A stretch of 64,000 bases of DNA. It comes from Beggiatoa leptomitoformis. GTDB taxonomy: Bacteria > Pseudomonadota > Gammaproteobacteria > Beggiatoales > Beggiatoaceae. The first letter of the stretch is position 1; the number at the start of each line of letters is the position of its first letter. The stretch spans positions 1,116,001 through 1,180,000 of the forward strand of contig NZ_CP012373.2 of NCBI RefSeq assembly GCF_001305575.3, read 5' to 3'. A model generated the notes under the pieces. The model worked only from the letters and a program-made list of their open reading frames with translations. It was not told where the DNA came from and searched no databases. Shown piece after piece: positions 45,709 through 58,014 of the stretch. The translations under genes were made by a program, and so were the position numbers.

Positions 45709-46986
45709 ATGAGCCAAATGCGTTTTACAACCCTTGATGAATGGCTGGATTGGCAGACAGCGTTACACCCCCGCCAAATTGAACTGGGGCTACATCGCTG
45801 TCGTGAAGTTGCTCAACGTCTGCAATTATTAACCCCTGAATTTACAGTTATTACCGTGGGGGGAACAAATGGCAAAGGCTCTAGCGTTATGCTTTTAGAT
45901 ACCCTTTTGCAAGCAGGTGGTTATCGCACGGGGCGTTATATGTCACCGCATTTACTGCGCTATAACGAACGCATTTGTATTCATGGACAAGAGGTTAGCG
46001 ACACTGATTTATGTGCCGCTTTTAACGCGATAGAATCGGTACGAGGAGATATTTCCCTCACTTTTTTTGAATTTTCCACCCTTGCTGCCCTCTATGTGTT
46101 TCAACAGGCACAATTAGATGTTGCTATTTTAGAAGTTGGTTTAGGCGGACGCTTAGATGCAGTTAATATCATAGACCCGACCGTTGCCCTAGTCACCGCA
46201 ATCGATATAGACCATGTTGATTGGTTGGGTTCAGACCGTGAAAGCATTGGTTTTGAAAAAGCAGGCATTTTTCGTGCAAATTGCCCTGCTGTGTGTAGCG
46301 ACCCACACCCACCTGCCCGTTTAGTAAATTATGCACAAACGCTAAATACCCCCCTGTATTTATTAGGACGTGATTATTTTTACGAAAAAGATACAGTAAC
46401 AACATGGCGGTGGAAAAATAATCAACAAGATTATCAACTGCCACTCCCTGCCTTAAAAGGGGATTTTCAACTGCAAAACGCAGCAGGGGTATTAATGGTT
46501 CTTAACCTGTTACAAACCCGTTTACCACTACAATTATTGCACTATCAACAAGGATTACAAACCGTTAAAAATCCGGGGCGGTTTCAAGTTTTTACGAACA
46601 ACTGCACACGCATTTTAGACGTTGCCCACAATCTACAAGCCGCACAAGCCCTAAAACAATTACTCCAAAGCTATCCCGTACAAGGGAAAAGTTACGCTGT
46701 CATGAGCGTCTTAAAAGACAAAGATATTGAAGGAATTATGCGTTGCATGTTGCCTGAAATAACAGAATGGCACATTGCCCCCTTAATCGCCCCACGCGCA
46801 ACACCGATTGAAGAATTACAAGAACACTTACAAGCCGTTGGTGCCGATTGTATTCAATGCCATACCAGCATCAGCGATGCGTATCGTCATGTGCTAGCCC
46901 TTGCAACGATAAACGACCGTATTATTGTGTTCGGCTCTTTTTATACGGTGGCCGATGCGTTAATGGTTGAACAGTGTTTACAATAA
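45709..46986 (+). CDS. folC: Bifunctional folylpolyglutamate/dihydrofolate synthase
   Basis: This 425-aa ATP-dependent ligase adds glutamate to dihydropteroate and folates. The Mur-ligase P-loop is TVGGTNGKGSSVM, followed by the FolC-type GRYMSPHLLRYNERICIHG. EVGLGGRLDAVNIIDP and AITAIDIDHVDWLG-type (TAIDIDHVDWLG) blocks bind metal and substrate. DVAHNLQAAQAL marks the C-terminal domain. It forms a folate pair with folB. A usual accD neighbour is absent here. Confidence 0.95.
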   Translation: MSQMRFTTLDEWLDWQTALHPRQIELGLHRCREVAQRLQLLTPEFTVITVGGTNGKGSSVMLLDTLLQAGGYRTGRYMSPHLLRYNERICIHGQEVSDTDLCAAFNAIESVRGDISLTFFEFSTLAALYVFQQAQLDVAILEVGLGGRLDAVNIIDPTVALVTAIDIDHVDWLGSDRESIGFEKAGIFRANCPAVCSDPHPPARLVNYAQTLNTPLYLLGRDYFYEKDTVTTWRWKNNQQDYQLPLPALKGDFQLQNAAGVLMVLNLLQTRLPLQLLHYQQGLQTVKNPGRFQVFTNNCTRILDVAHNLQAAQALKQLLQSYPVQGKSYAVMSVLKDKDIEGIMRCMLPEITEWHIAPLIAPRATPIEELQEHLQAVGADCIQCHTSISDAYRHVLALATINDRIIVFGSFYTVADALMVEQCLQ

Positions 46987-47267
46987 GAATTGTCTAAAAA
47001 TCCGCTTTTTTGAAAAAAACAGTTTAAATAGCGTAAAACCCACTAATTAAGAATGCAGAAGGCTTTTTTGTCTTTCAACGCCAGAAATTTTGTGTGTCTG
47101 CAAACGCTGTTTCAGGCAAACAAAATATTGATAATTTACTTATTAGAACAATTAATTATATCGCTTGTGTGAATTTCACCTTGTTTAAACTGGAGTGATT
47201 ATTCTTAAGCGCATAAAATAGACCGTTCGTTTTTAAAAGTTTTTAGTCATTATCCTAAGGAAAATAA

Positions 47268-48551
<1,284 letters not shown>

Positions 48552-48561
48552 TATTTTTAAC

Positions 48562-48599
48562 ACGGATAGCACCGTTCTAAGCGGTGTTATCCGTTTTTT
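48562..48599 (+). terminator. Rho-independent terminator of eno
   Basis: The 13-bp stem ACGGATAGCACCG / CGGTGTTATCCGT (one G-U) with a 7-nt loop runs into six T. It is the clearest copy of a terminator stem reused in this genome window. Confidence 0.9.
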
Positions 48600-48724
48600 C
48601 GTACTAAAAGTTAAAGCCTGTCCATATCAGAATTTACTAAATGCTTAGAATTAAAGATAATACTTTTAATTCAGCCAAATAGATTTTTACAACCCCAAAA
48701 TATTCCCCGTTTATGGGACAGAAG

Positions 48725-50008
48725 TTAAGCACCGAATAACAAATCGGGTAAGAAAGTAGAGATAATCGGGACATAAGTAATCAGCATTAAGAAAGCCAAT
48801 AAAATCATTAACCAAGGTAAAGTTGCTTGCACAACTTCGATAATACTCATTTTCGTAATGCCCGCTGTTACAAATAGATTTAAGCCCACTGGTGGCGTAA
48901 TCATGCCGATTTCCATATTCACAACCATAATGATACCCAAGTGAATGGGGTCTATCCCTAAGGTTTGAGAAATAGGGTAGAGAATCGGTGCAGTGATTAA
49001 TAATAAACCTGTTGGCTCCATAAAATTACCGCCTATCAACAATAAGATGTTGACAACTAACAAAAACATCCAAGGAGATAATCCCCAACCAACAATTGAT
49101 TCTGTAATCATTTGCGGAATGCGTTCTGTTGTTAATACGTGAGAAAATAACATTGCATTAACAATGATAAACATAAGCATAATACTGACTTTGGCAGAAT
49201 CTATCAGCACATGCGGAATGTCGCGCATTTTTAAATCAGAGTAAACAAATAAAGCGATAACAAAGGCATAAACCGCAGCAACAGCAGCGGCTTCTGTTGG
49301 TGTAAATACCCCGCCATAAATCCCCCCGATAACAATCACAATCAATAATAATCCCCAACCTGCATCAATTGTTGCTGTAATCAGTTCTTTTAGGGATGCA
49401 CGCGGCAACTTGGGCAAGTTATGTTTGCGCGCCATAAAATACATCCCCAAGATTAAAAGGCTTGCTAATAAAATACCGGGTATCACACCTGCCATGAATA
49501 AGCGTCCAACTGATACTTCTGTTACCGCAGCGTAAACAATCATAACAATTGAGGGGGGAATTAAGATGCCTAATGTCCCTGCTGTGCATACCATGCCAGA
49601 AGCCAATCGTTGTGGATAACCTGTAGAAACCATTGCACTAATGACGATAGAACCGATTGCAACCACAGTTGCAGGGGATGAGCCTGAAACGGCAGCAAAC
49701 AGGGTACACGCTAGAATAGAGGCAATGCCTAAGCCGCCTTGAATAGAACCCACACATGCAATTGCAAAACGAATCAATCTTTTAGCAACACCACCTGTGG
49801 AGAGAAAAGCGGAGGAGAGGATAAAAAACGGAATGGCTAATAATGAATAATGTTGAGTTGCTTCAAAGGTTTTCAGCGCGAGTGATGCTAATGAATCAGT
49901 AGAGAAAAATAAAATCGTTAACACACTGGATAAGCCTAGCGCGACAGCAATTGGCATCCCAATAATCATGAAGATAAATAGCAGAATAAACAGTGAGGCA
50001 GTAGCCAT
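48725..50008 (-). CDS. dctM: TRAP transporter large membrane subunit (DctM type)
   Basis: This 427-aa integral membrane protein has about 12 hydrophobic segments and the DctM blocks GMPIAVALGLSS, GGVAKRLIRFA, AAVSGSSPATVVAIGSI and PPVGLNLFV. It is the ion-coupled translocation subunit of a tripartite ATP-independent periplasmic transporter. It is last of a minus-strand dctP-dctQ-dctM operon, 2 bp after dctQ. The solute is probably a dicarboxylate or similar organic acid. Confidence 0.95.
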   Translation of the reverse strand: MATASLFILLFIFMIIGMPIAVALGLSSVLTILFFSTDSLASLALKTFEATQHYSLLAIPFFILSSAFLSTGGVAKRLIRFAIACVGSIQGGLGIASILACTLFAAVSGSSPATVVAIGSIVISAMVSTGYPQRLASGMVCTAGTLGILIPPSIVMIVYAAVTEVSVGRLFMAGVIPGILLASLLILGMYFMARKHNLPKLPRASLKELITATIDAGWGLLLIVIVIGGIYGGVFTPTEAAAVAAVYAFVIALFVYSDLKMRDIPHVLIDSAKVSIMLMFIIVNAMLFSHVLTTERIPQMITESIVGWGLSPWMFLLVVNILLLIGGNFMEPTGLLLITAPILYPISQTLGIDPIHLGIIMVVNMEIGMITPPVGLNLFVTAGITKMSIIEVVQATLPWLMILLAFLMLITYVPIISTFLPDLLFGA

Positions 50009-50010
50009 TT

Positions 50011-50583
50011 TTAGCGTCCATCCTCTTTAGGTGAGTTGTTGGATGTAGATTGCGGTTCATCTTGTTGAAATTGTTTTAGTGCATCAGCCGCTTCGTCCGC
50101 AAGCATTTGTATTTGTGACCCAATTAACAGTTTTACACCTACTTGTAAAAATCGGGCGAACAATAAGGCAAAACCCACAGGCAGAATAAGATAAATAATC
50201 CATTGTTGAATGGGTAAATCTTCTGATTCGTTTCCCAAGGTGTACATAATGTCTAAATAGCGCCACGCGCCAATTCCTAAAATCACGCAGTAAACCAGAC
50301 AACACAAAATAGCAATTAAACCGATAATCCGTTGTCCTAATGGCGGAAATAATTTGACCACAGCATCAATGCCTATATGTGCGTTAACCCGCACGGCATA
50401 AGACATACCGAATAAAACCAGCCAAGCAAATAACGCCGTTGTTAATTCTAATGCCCAAACAAACCCACTACTAAAAACATAGCGTGCTACAACATTAGCA
50501 AATGTAACCAACGTCATTGAAGCCAATAACAGCGCAAGAAACCATTCTTCTAATCGGTTATAAATATTAGATAAAAACCACAT
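50011..50583 (-). CDS. dctQ: TRAP transporter small membrane subunit (DctQ type)
   Basis: This 190-aa protein has four transmembrane helices. LALLLASMTLVTFANVVARYVF and WALELTTALFAWLVLFGMSYAVRVNAHIGID are typical DctQ sequences. It joins the binding protein and the large subunit. A charged C-terminal tail follows the last helix. AGGAGA precedes the ATG. Confidence 0.93.
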   Translation of the reverse strand: MWFLSNIYNRLEEWFLALLLASMTLVTFANVVARYVFSSGFVWALELTTALFAWLVLFGMSYAVRVNAHIGIDAVVKLFPPLGQRIIGLIAILCCLVYCVILGIGAWRYLDIMYTLGNESEDLPIQQWIIYLILPVGFALLFARFLQVGVKLLIGSQIQMLADEAADALKQFQQDEPQSTSNNSPKEDGR

Positions 50584-50679
50584 AATGCTCTCCTAATAAA
50601 ATACAAAAGCAAACAAGCCTTTAAGCGACGATGACAGGTTCACCACTTAAAAGCTTGTGTTTGAGAATGATGGAAAATC

Positions 50680-52148
<1,469 letters not shown>

Positions 52149-52910
52149 ATGCATTTAAATAATATCCATGTGTTAGTAACACGCCCTGCTCATCAAGCAG
52201 AGCCATTGTGTCAGCGTATTGAAGCGATGGGGGGGGTTGCCATTCGCTTGCCTGTATTAGAAATTGTGCCACTAATTGATAGAGAAGCATTGTTTGCGTG
52301 CCAAGCGCAGTTAGACCACATTAATATGCTGATATTTATTAGCGTAAACGCTGTGGAATATGGTTTGCCTAATTTATTGAATAACGAAAAAACATTTTCA
52401 AAACAACTATCTGTTGTAGCAATTGGAAAAAAAACGGCTGAAGCATTACAAGCATGGGGGATTGATGCCCTTTGCGCACCTGCGCCTTACAACACAGAAG
52501 CACTTTTAAGCTTACCAATGATGCAACATCTCACAGGTCAGCGAATTGTGATTGTGCGTGGCGAGGGCGGACGCGAGGTATTAGCTGAACAACTATATGC
52601 ACGTGGGGCGCAAGTGGATTATTTAAATGTTTATCGCCGTGAACGTCCTCTAACATCCTCACTGCCAACGATACGCCCTGATATTATGATAGTTACCAGT
52701 AGCGAAGGCTTGCATAATTTATTGAGTTTATTAGCTAATCAATCATGGGTAAAACAAACACCTTTGATTGTCATGAGTGAACGCACACGCGTAGAAGCTC
52801 TGAGTTTGGGTTTTCAAGCCCCTGTTTTGGTGGCGACGGCCGCTAATGATGAAGGCTTATTAACCATGTTAGTTTATTGGCAGACAAAAGAACGTTTTGC
52901 AAATAGGTAG
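52149..52910 (+). CDS. hemD: Uroporphyrinogen-III synthase
   Basis: This 253-aa tetrapyrrole enzyme closes hydroxymethylbilane to uroporphyrinogen III. Family signs are VLVTRPAHQAEPLCQRIEAMGG, FISVNAVEYGL, VVAIGKKTAEALQAWG, VRGEGGREVLAEQLYARGAQVDYLNVYRRE and VTSSEGLHNL. Sequence conservation in HemD is low, but this combination is convincing. It stands alone; hemC and hemX are not adjacent. Confidence 0.92.
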   Translation: MHLNNIHVLVTRPAHQAEPLCQRIEAMGGVAIRLPVLEIVPLIDREALFACQAQLDHINMLIFISVNAVEYGLPNLLNNEKTFSKQLSVVAIGKKTAEALQAWGIDALCAPAPYNTEALLSLPMMQHLTGQRIVIVRGEGGREVLAEQLYARGAQVDYLNVYRRERPLTSSLPTIRPDIMIVTSSEGLHNLLSLLANQSWVKQTPLIVMSERTRVEALSLGFQAPVLVATAANDEGLLTMLVYWQTKERFANR

Positions 52911-53388
52911 ATATGAGCAATGTCAACATTATTTAAACCATCGTTTACTGAACAATTAATATTTTTAGCGTTTAACGACAGGAAAATAATGCTTTTGTGT
53001 CCGCAGCCCTTAATACATCCTACCCGACCGAGCATTGACCATAACTTTTTGAAAATTTATCGAGTTTATGATGGATTGAAAAAAGACTGTTTTTCATTTT
53101 TCTATCCATAATTCTTTTTATATCAATCGCTGATTGGCTTTCTTCTTGCTTGACCACATTTAATAAGCGTGCTATGTAATGTAATCGCACTATAAATTTT
53201 TTAGTAGTGCTAAATAGAATAAGGATAAATCATTTCTAAAAGTCCTGACTTAGAGAATTCTTGCGTTTATCCTTAAACACCTGTTTAGCACTACCTGTTT
53301 TTTATAGTTAGCGATGGTAAGGCATTTACTTGTTATTTATCCTCAATAACCTAAAGGAGTCGGTTTAGTGATAAATCGAATGTGAACC
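52911..53388. other. Intergenic region with a long structured hairpin
   Basis: This 478-bp gap contains the 91-bp hairpin at 53204-53294 with a T tract behind it, then AAGGAG at 53354-53359. A 63-codon open frame at 52920-53111 has no family resemblance and is not called. Confidence 0.5.
53204..53302 (+). ncRNA. Structured leader or terminator-like hairpin
   Basis: GTAGTGCTAAA... and ...TTTAGCACTAC pair over 11-12 bp. AAGGATAAA and TTTATCCTT pair inside them, and a nested TCTA-AGTC / GACT-TAGA lies near the tip. A CTGTTTTTTA tract follows. It may be an attenuator for the HNH gene or a small mobile hairpin; no known RNA family was recognised. Confidence 0.4.
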
Positions 53389-53904
53389 GTGACAAGTTCT
53401 ACTGAAATATTAAGCCAGTCTATTGTAGTGTTTTCTAAAAATTATCTGCCTATCAGTCAAATTAATATTAAACGCGCTATTGCGTTGCTGATTACAGGAA
53501 AAGCAGAGCCATTGGATTTTAATCAAGGTAAGGGAATCGCCGTGCATTCACCTACAACTGTGCTGGTTGTGCCTTACCAAATCCGTTTAACCATGCTGCA
53601 GACAGAACGCGCATGGCGTATGCCGACATTGAACCGTAGGGAAATATTAAGGCGAGATAAACACACTTGTCAGTATTGCGGTAGTACCAAAAACTTAACG
53701 ATTGACCATGTTATTCCCCGTTCAAAGGGAGGTAAACATGTATGGGATAATGTCGTTACCGCTTGCGGACGTTGTAACAATCGCAAAGGTGACAGAACCC
53801 CTTTACAAGCGGATATGGTATTACACACCATTCCACAAGCACCAACACACCCCTCAGTCAGCTTTGCCGCCCATTTTTGGCGTGAACACCAATTAGAGAA
53901 TTAA
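53389..53904 (+). CDS. HNH endonuclease family protein
   Basis: This 171-aa protein has a C-terminal HNH module: CQYCGSTKNLTIDHVIPRS, then GGKHVWDNVVTACGRCNNRKGD, with two CxxC zinc pairs. The N-terminal half (VVFSKNYLPISQINIKRAIALLITGKAEPLD) is the usual partner domain of stand-alone HNH proteins. The frame begins with GTG at 53389. A proper AAGGAG (53354-53359) instead precedes GTG at 53368, which is in frame but followed by TGA at 53383-53385. The start is therefore doubtful. The cellular role of this family is not settled. Confidence 0.85.
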   Translation: MTSSTEILSQSIVVFSKNYLPISQINIKRAIALLITGKAEPLDFNQGKGIAVHSPTTVLVVPYQIRLTMLQTERAWRMPTLNRREILRRDKHTCQYCGSTKNLTIDHVIPRSKGGKHVWDNVVTACGRCNNRKGDRTPLQADMVLHTIPQAPTHPSVSFAAHFWREHQLEN

Positions 53905-53926
53905 TGAATACACGCTTTACACACAC

Positions 53927-53944
53927 GGGCGAATTTATTCGCCC
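53927..53944 (+). terminator. Hairpin after the HNH gene
   Basis: GGGCGAA / TTCGCCC form a perfect 7-bp stem with a four-base loop, 22 nt after the HNH stop. The following CTTTACT is only weakly T-rich. Confidence 0.45.
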
Positions 53945-54138
53945 CTTTACTCCCCGCCAACACCACTTGTTACCAAAAAGCTGCATAGCAAATCCTTCGT
54001 TTTACAACTAAACTCAACAGAACATGGATGTCACCCCCATTGAGAGCAGATTTAATGGTTGCAGAGGGATAAAAATCCGCATACCCTAACCCTCCGCGAA
54101 TAGTTAGCGTTAAATCATGAAAGAGAGGTCAGAACGCC

Positions 54139-54612
54139 ATGATAATTCAAGATACGTTGTCAACAAAAGCCAAAGCGGTTATCAAAACCAGCACGCCTTT
54201 ACTCCGCGAATATGGAGAGTCAATTGCTAAACGGACGTATGACATCTTATTTGAGAAGTATCCTCAAGTTAAACCCTTATTTGCTAAAGCCCCATCTAAC
54301 CAACCCCACCTACTCGCACGTTCAATTATGGCATTTTGTGAAAATGTTGATAATTTAGACTCTATTATGAAAGATTTAGAAATCATCAGCCAACGACATG
54401 TTGCGGCTGATGTGCATCCGGGGCATTACACCATGTTTGGACAATCCTTATTACAAGCCGTGCAAGAAATTTTAGGTAAACAAGCCAGTGAAGAAATTAT
54501 CTGCGCATGGAAAGATGCTTATTTTTTCTTTGCTGATATATTAATCGAGCGTGAGCGGGAATTATCCACAAATTGTGCTGCTAAAGAACGCACCGATGTT
54601 GCCACTGCATAA
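54139..54612 (+). CDS. Single-domain globin (Vitreoscilla hemoglobin-like)
   Basis: This 157-aa heme protein matches the globin domain of flavohemoglobins without the reductase. The proximal ligand is His87 (ISQRHVAADV). Tyr34 (KRTYDILF) and Gln55 (SNQPHLLA) correspond to the B10 and E7 positions seen in VHb. IIKTSTPLLREYGESIAKRTYDILFEKYP-like spacing fits the family; the first helix reads VIKTSTPLLREYGESIAKR. It likely binds O2 or NO under microaerobic conditions. It appears monocistronic. Confidence 0.92.
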   Translation: MIIQDTLSTKAKAVIKTSTPLLREYGESIAKRTYDILFEKYPQVKPLFAKAPSNQPHLLARSIMAFCENVDNLDSIMKDLEIISQRHVAADVHPGHYTMFGQSLLQAVQEILGKQASEEIICAWKDAYFFFADILIERERELSTNCAAKERTDVATA

Positions 54613-54736
54613 TCAACGTATTTTTTCTAATTTTATTTAAATTAACTAATTATTCGCGTACGTTGTGGAAAACAGGGCTGTCGTTTTCCACATATCTTTA
54701 TCCGAATGACCCGCTTCTAACACTGATTATTCCCTC

Positions 54737-55723
54737 ATGTCTCTCTCCCTTTCAGAAACTGAAAAACTCCGTCAATTAGGCTTAGCGGTTATTCAAACCG
54801 AAATGCAAGCCGTTGCTAAATTAACAGCACGTATTGACCACTTATTTGTACAAGCCTGCGAATATTTACTTTTATGTCAAGGACGTATTGTTGTTATTGG
54901 TATGGGTAAATCAGGACATATCGGCAATAAGATTGCCGCAACGCTCGCTAGCACAGGCAGTCCTGCTTTTTTTGTACATCCCGGTGAAGCCAGTCATGGC
55001 GATTTAGGCATGATTACCGCTAAAGATGTCGTTTTAGCCCTATCAAACTCTGGGGAAACAGATGAAATTTTAACTATTTTGCCATTAATTAAGCGGTTAG
55101 GCGTGCCATTAATTACACTAACAGGTAATTCTCAATCTACCATTGCAAAAAATGCGACGGTTAATCTTGACGTAAGCGTAGAAAAAGAAGCCTGTCCGCT
55201 AGGACTTGCACCAACCGCCAGCACAACCGCTGCCTTAGTTATGGGCGATGCGTTAGCTATCGCCTTATTAGAAGCGAAAGGGTTTACTGCTGAAGATTTT
55301 GCCCGCTCTCATCCTGCGGGACGTTTAGGGCGACGTTTATTATTACTAGTCAGCGATGTAATGCACACAGGGGATGCAATTCCTCGCACCGCACATCATG
55401 CAAACATCCGTGATGCCTTAGTGGAAATGAGCCGTAAAGGTCTAGGTATGACCGCTATTTTAGATGCAACAGAACACATCTTAGGCATTTTTACCGATGG
55501 CGATTTACGTCGCGCCCTAGACAAACAAATGAATGTTCATACCACCTGCGTCTGTGATGTCATGACACAAGGGGGAAAAACGGTTCATGCTGACTGTTTG
55601 GCAGTGGACGCGCTCAACCTTATGCAACAACATAAAATTACGACACTTTTAGTTTTGAATGATACAGGGGCGTTGGTCGGTGTGTTGCATCTGCATGATT
55701 TACTACGGGCAGGGGTTGTTTAA
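54737..55723 (+). CDS. kdsD: Arabinose-5-phosphate isomerase
   Basis: This 328-aa KpsF/GutQ-family isomerase converts ribulose 5-phosphate to arabinose 5-phosphate for Kdo and lipopolysaccharide. The SIS domain has VIGMGKSGHIGNKIAATLASTG, VHPGEASHGDLGMIT and LSNSGETDEI. SHPAGRLGRRLLLLVSDVMHTGD links to two CBS domains. In many genomes it adjoins kdsC and lpt genes; here it is alone before proS. Confidence 0.95.
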   Translation: MSLSLSETEKLRQLGLAVIQTEMQAVAKLTARIDHLFVQACEYLLLCQGRIVVIGMGKSGHIGNKIAATLASTGSPAFFVHPGEASHGDLGMITAKDVVLALSNSGETDEILTILPLIKRLGVPLITLTGNSQSTIAKNATVNLDVSVEKEACPLGLAPTASTTAALVMGDALAIALLEAKGFTAEDFARSHPAGRLGRRLLLLVSDVMHTGDAIPRTAHHANIRDALVEMSRKGLGMTAILDATEHILGIFTDGDLRRALDKQMNVHTTCVCDVMTQGGKTVHADCLAVDALNLMQQHKITTLLVLNDTGALVGVLHLHDLLRAGVV

Positions 55724-55757
55724 TAAAAAAACAGTTAAATTTTAATAAATTGACGGA

Positions 55758-55880
55758 TTAAATGACTAAATAAGCACTGAGTGGCATTATCATTAATTGA
55801 ATATGTGATGAACACCAGAACGTAACACCTTTTATTATCCTAAAGTTATAGGTCAGTGCTTGCCTAATCCTATTAGTCAT
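55758..55880 (-). pseudogene. Possible IS982-type transposase scrap
   Basis: A 40-codon minus-strand frame ends IQLMIMPLSAYLVI. The stretch MPLSAYL and the underlying DNA (about 55770-55800) resemble the MIPLSAYL part of the better remnant at 62790-62990. The match is short and may be coincidental. Confidence 0.25.
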
Positions 55881-56006
55881 TTATTACCAACCTATTTTAG
55901 TACGAATCAACCCGCACATTCTCGCAACACATTGCACATTCCCCAGCATTTTTAGATACTATTAAGCCCTTAAATCATCCGTATTTCACACAAGGCTTTT
56001 ACAGAT

Positions 56007-57722
56007 ATGCGTACATCGCGTTTTTTACTCGCAACACTCAAGGAAACCCCAGCCGATGCAGAAGTTATCAGCCATCAATTGATGCTTAGAGCGGGGTTTA
56101 TTCGTAAATTGGCGGCGGGCTTATATACATGGTTACCATTAGGCGTGCGGGTATTGCGCAAAGTTGAAGAGATTGTACGCGCAGAAATGAATAAATCAGG
56201 CGCGTTAGAAGTTCTCATGCCTGCGGTACAACCTGCTGAATTATGGGAAGAATCAAAACGCTGGGAACAGTATGGACCAGAGTTATTACGTTTAAATGAC
56301 CGTCATGACCGCCGTTTTTGTTTTGGCCCTACCCATGAAGAAGTAATTACCGATTTAATCCGCCGTGAAATTCGCAGTTATAAACAACTACCTGCTAATT
56401 TTTATCAAATTCAAACGAAATTCCGTGATGAAATCCGTCCACGTTTTGGCGTGATGCGTGCGCGTGAATTCATTATGAAAGATGCTTATTCTTTTCACGT
56501 TGGGCAACCCTCATTACAAGAAACCTATGACGTGATGCACGCAACCTATTGCCGCATTTTTGACCGCTTAGGCTTAAAGTATCGTCCTGTATTAGCCGAC
56601 ACAGGGAGTATTGGCGGTAATTCCTCTCATGAATTCCATGTATTAGCCGATTCTGGAGAAGATGCTATTGCATATAGCACGACAGGAACGTATGCCGCAA
56701 ATGTGGAAAAAGCCGAAGCCCTAGCCCCTGCTGGTGAGCGTCCTGCACCAAAAATGGATAGTTTGGCCGTTGTTAATACACCCGACCAACATACGATTGA
56801 AGCCGTTAGCCAATTTTTAAATGTTAAACCAACACAGTGCGTTAAAACCTTGTTAGTTAATGGTGAAAATGGGGGCTTGGTCGCGTTTGTCTTACGTGGC
56901 GACCATACCTTAAATGCGATTAAAGCAGCAAAACATCCTGATGTTGCAAGTCCGCTAACCTTTGCAAGCCCTGAAAAAATTAAAGAAACGATTGGGTGCA
57001 GTATTGGCTCTATTGGCCCTGTCGGTTTAACGGTAAAAATTATTGTCGACCGCAGTGCGGCACAGCTAAGTGATTTTGTGTGTGGCGCGAATAAGGATGG
57101 ACAACACCTTGTCGGGGTAAATTGGAAACGAGATTTACCAGAACCTGAGATGATGGATATTCGAAATGTGGAAGTTGGCGACCCTAGCCCTGATGGAAAT
57201 GGCGTATTAGACATTGCACGTGGCATTGAAGTTGGGCATATTTTTCAACTGGGTGATAAATATAGCGGTGCAATGAATGCAACCGTGTTAGATGAAACGG
57301 GTAGAGCCATTACCATGTTAATGGGCTGTTATGGTTTAGGTGTGACCCGTGTGATTGCCGCTGCTATTGAACAAAACCATGATGAAAAAGGAATTATTTG
57401 GTCAAATGCGATTGCACCGTTTAGTGTCGCATTATTACCGATGAACATGGCAAAATCTGAGCGTTTACGAGAAGTTGTAGAAAAAATGTATCAGCAGTTA
57501 TTAGATGCGGGTGTTGATGTGTTGCTTGATGACCGTAAAGAACGCCCCGGCGTGATGTTTGCGGAAATGGAATTAATCGGTATTCCTCATCGTTTAGTGT
57601 TAAGTGATAGAGGCTTAGATGAAGGTACGGTGGAGTATAAAGGACGGCGTGACAATGACGTGCAGATTATCCCACTCAGTGATGCAATTAATTTTATTTG
57701 TGAAAAAATCAAAGCCGCGTAA
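56007..57722 (+). CDS. proS: Prolyl-tRNA synthetase
   Basis: This 571-aa class II aminoacyl-tRNA synthetase of the bacterial type carries the INS editing domain between motifs 2 and 3 (about residues 225-390, ending near the [15 protein letters not shown] stretch). The N-terminus [35 protein letters not shown] is diagnostic. Motif 2 includes [26 protein letters not shown] and motif 3 includes [17 protein letters not shown]. The anticodon-binding domain is complete. A long-hairpin element begins 45 bp downstream. Confidence 0.97.
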   Translation: MRTSRFLLATLKETPADAEVISHQLMLRAGFIRKLAAGLYTWLPLGVRVLRKVEEIVRAEMNKSGALEVLMPAVQPAELWEESKRWEQYGPELLRLNDRHDRRFCFGPTHEEVITDLIRREIRSYKQLPANFYQIQTKFRDEIRPRFGVMRAREFIMKDAYSFHVGQPSLQETYDVMHATYCRIFDRLGLKYRPVLADTGSIGGNSSHEFHVLADSGEDAIAYSTTGTYAANVEKAEALAPAGERPAPKMDSLAVVNTPDQHTIEAVSQFLNVKPTQCVKTLLVNGENGGLVAFVLRGDHTLNAIKAAKHPDVASPLTFASPEKIKETIGCSIGSIGPVGLTVKIIVDRSAAQLSDFVCGANKDGQHLVGVNWKRDLPEPEMMDIRNVEVGDPSPDGNGVLDIARGIEVGHIFQLGDKYSGAMNATVLDETGRAITMLMGCYGLGVTRVIAAAIEQNHDEKGIIWSNAIAPFSVALLPMNMAKSERLREVVEKMYQQLLDAGVDVLLDDRKERPGVMFAEMELIGIPHRLVLSDRGLDEGTVEYKGRRDNDVQIIPLSDAINFICEKIKAA

Positions 57723-57766
57723 ATAGTATTCAATAAGTATCGCTTTGAAGCAGTGTTATCCATTTT

Positions 57767-57896
57767 AAAGCCTGTCTGCATCAGTATTTTTAGAATTACC
57801 AATTTTTTAGTATTTAAGAATAGGAAAAATAACATTTTTCTATTTTAAAATTTAAATTTTTGGTGAATTTAAAAAATTCTGTTGCAGACAGGCTTT
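57767..57896. repeat. Long-hairpin dispersed repeat, copy 1
   Basis: This 130-bp element begins AAAGCCTGTCTGCA and ends TGCAGACAGGCTTT. The two halves can pair over about 55-60 bp with few mismatches. A nearly identical copy lies at 62999-63130. Flanking CCATTTT and TTATTTAGCC are also shared, so the repeated unit is slightly longer than the hairpin. It has no coding capacity. Confidence 0.8.
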
Positions 57897-58014
57897 TTAT
57901 TTAGCCCGATTACTGTAAGATAAATGATATAAAACAGACTATTGGCGATGAAATCTGAAAAGAACAGATTCGCAATATTGGGGTTATAGCAGGTCTTTTT
58001 CTTTGCACACGAAC

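Noticed and set aside
52920-53111. 63-codon plus-strand frame after hemD
   Set aside because: It has no family resemblance, no ribosome binding site and composition typical of intergenic DNA.
56627-57226. 199-codon minus-strand frame inside proS
   Set aside because: It is opposite the editing domain of a well-supported proS and has Ser/Pro-rich antisense composition.
57587-57835. Minus-strand 82-codon frame at the proS 3' end
   Set aside because: It overlaps proS antisense and the long-hairpin element, with no protein-like features.
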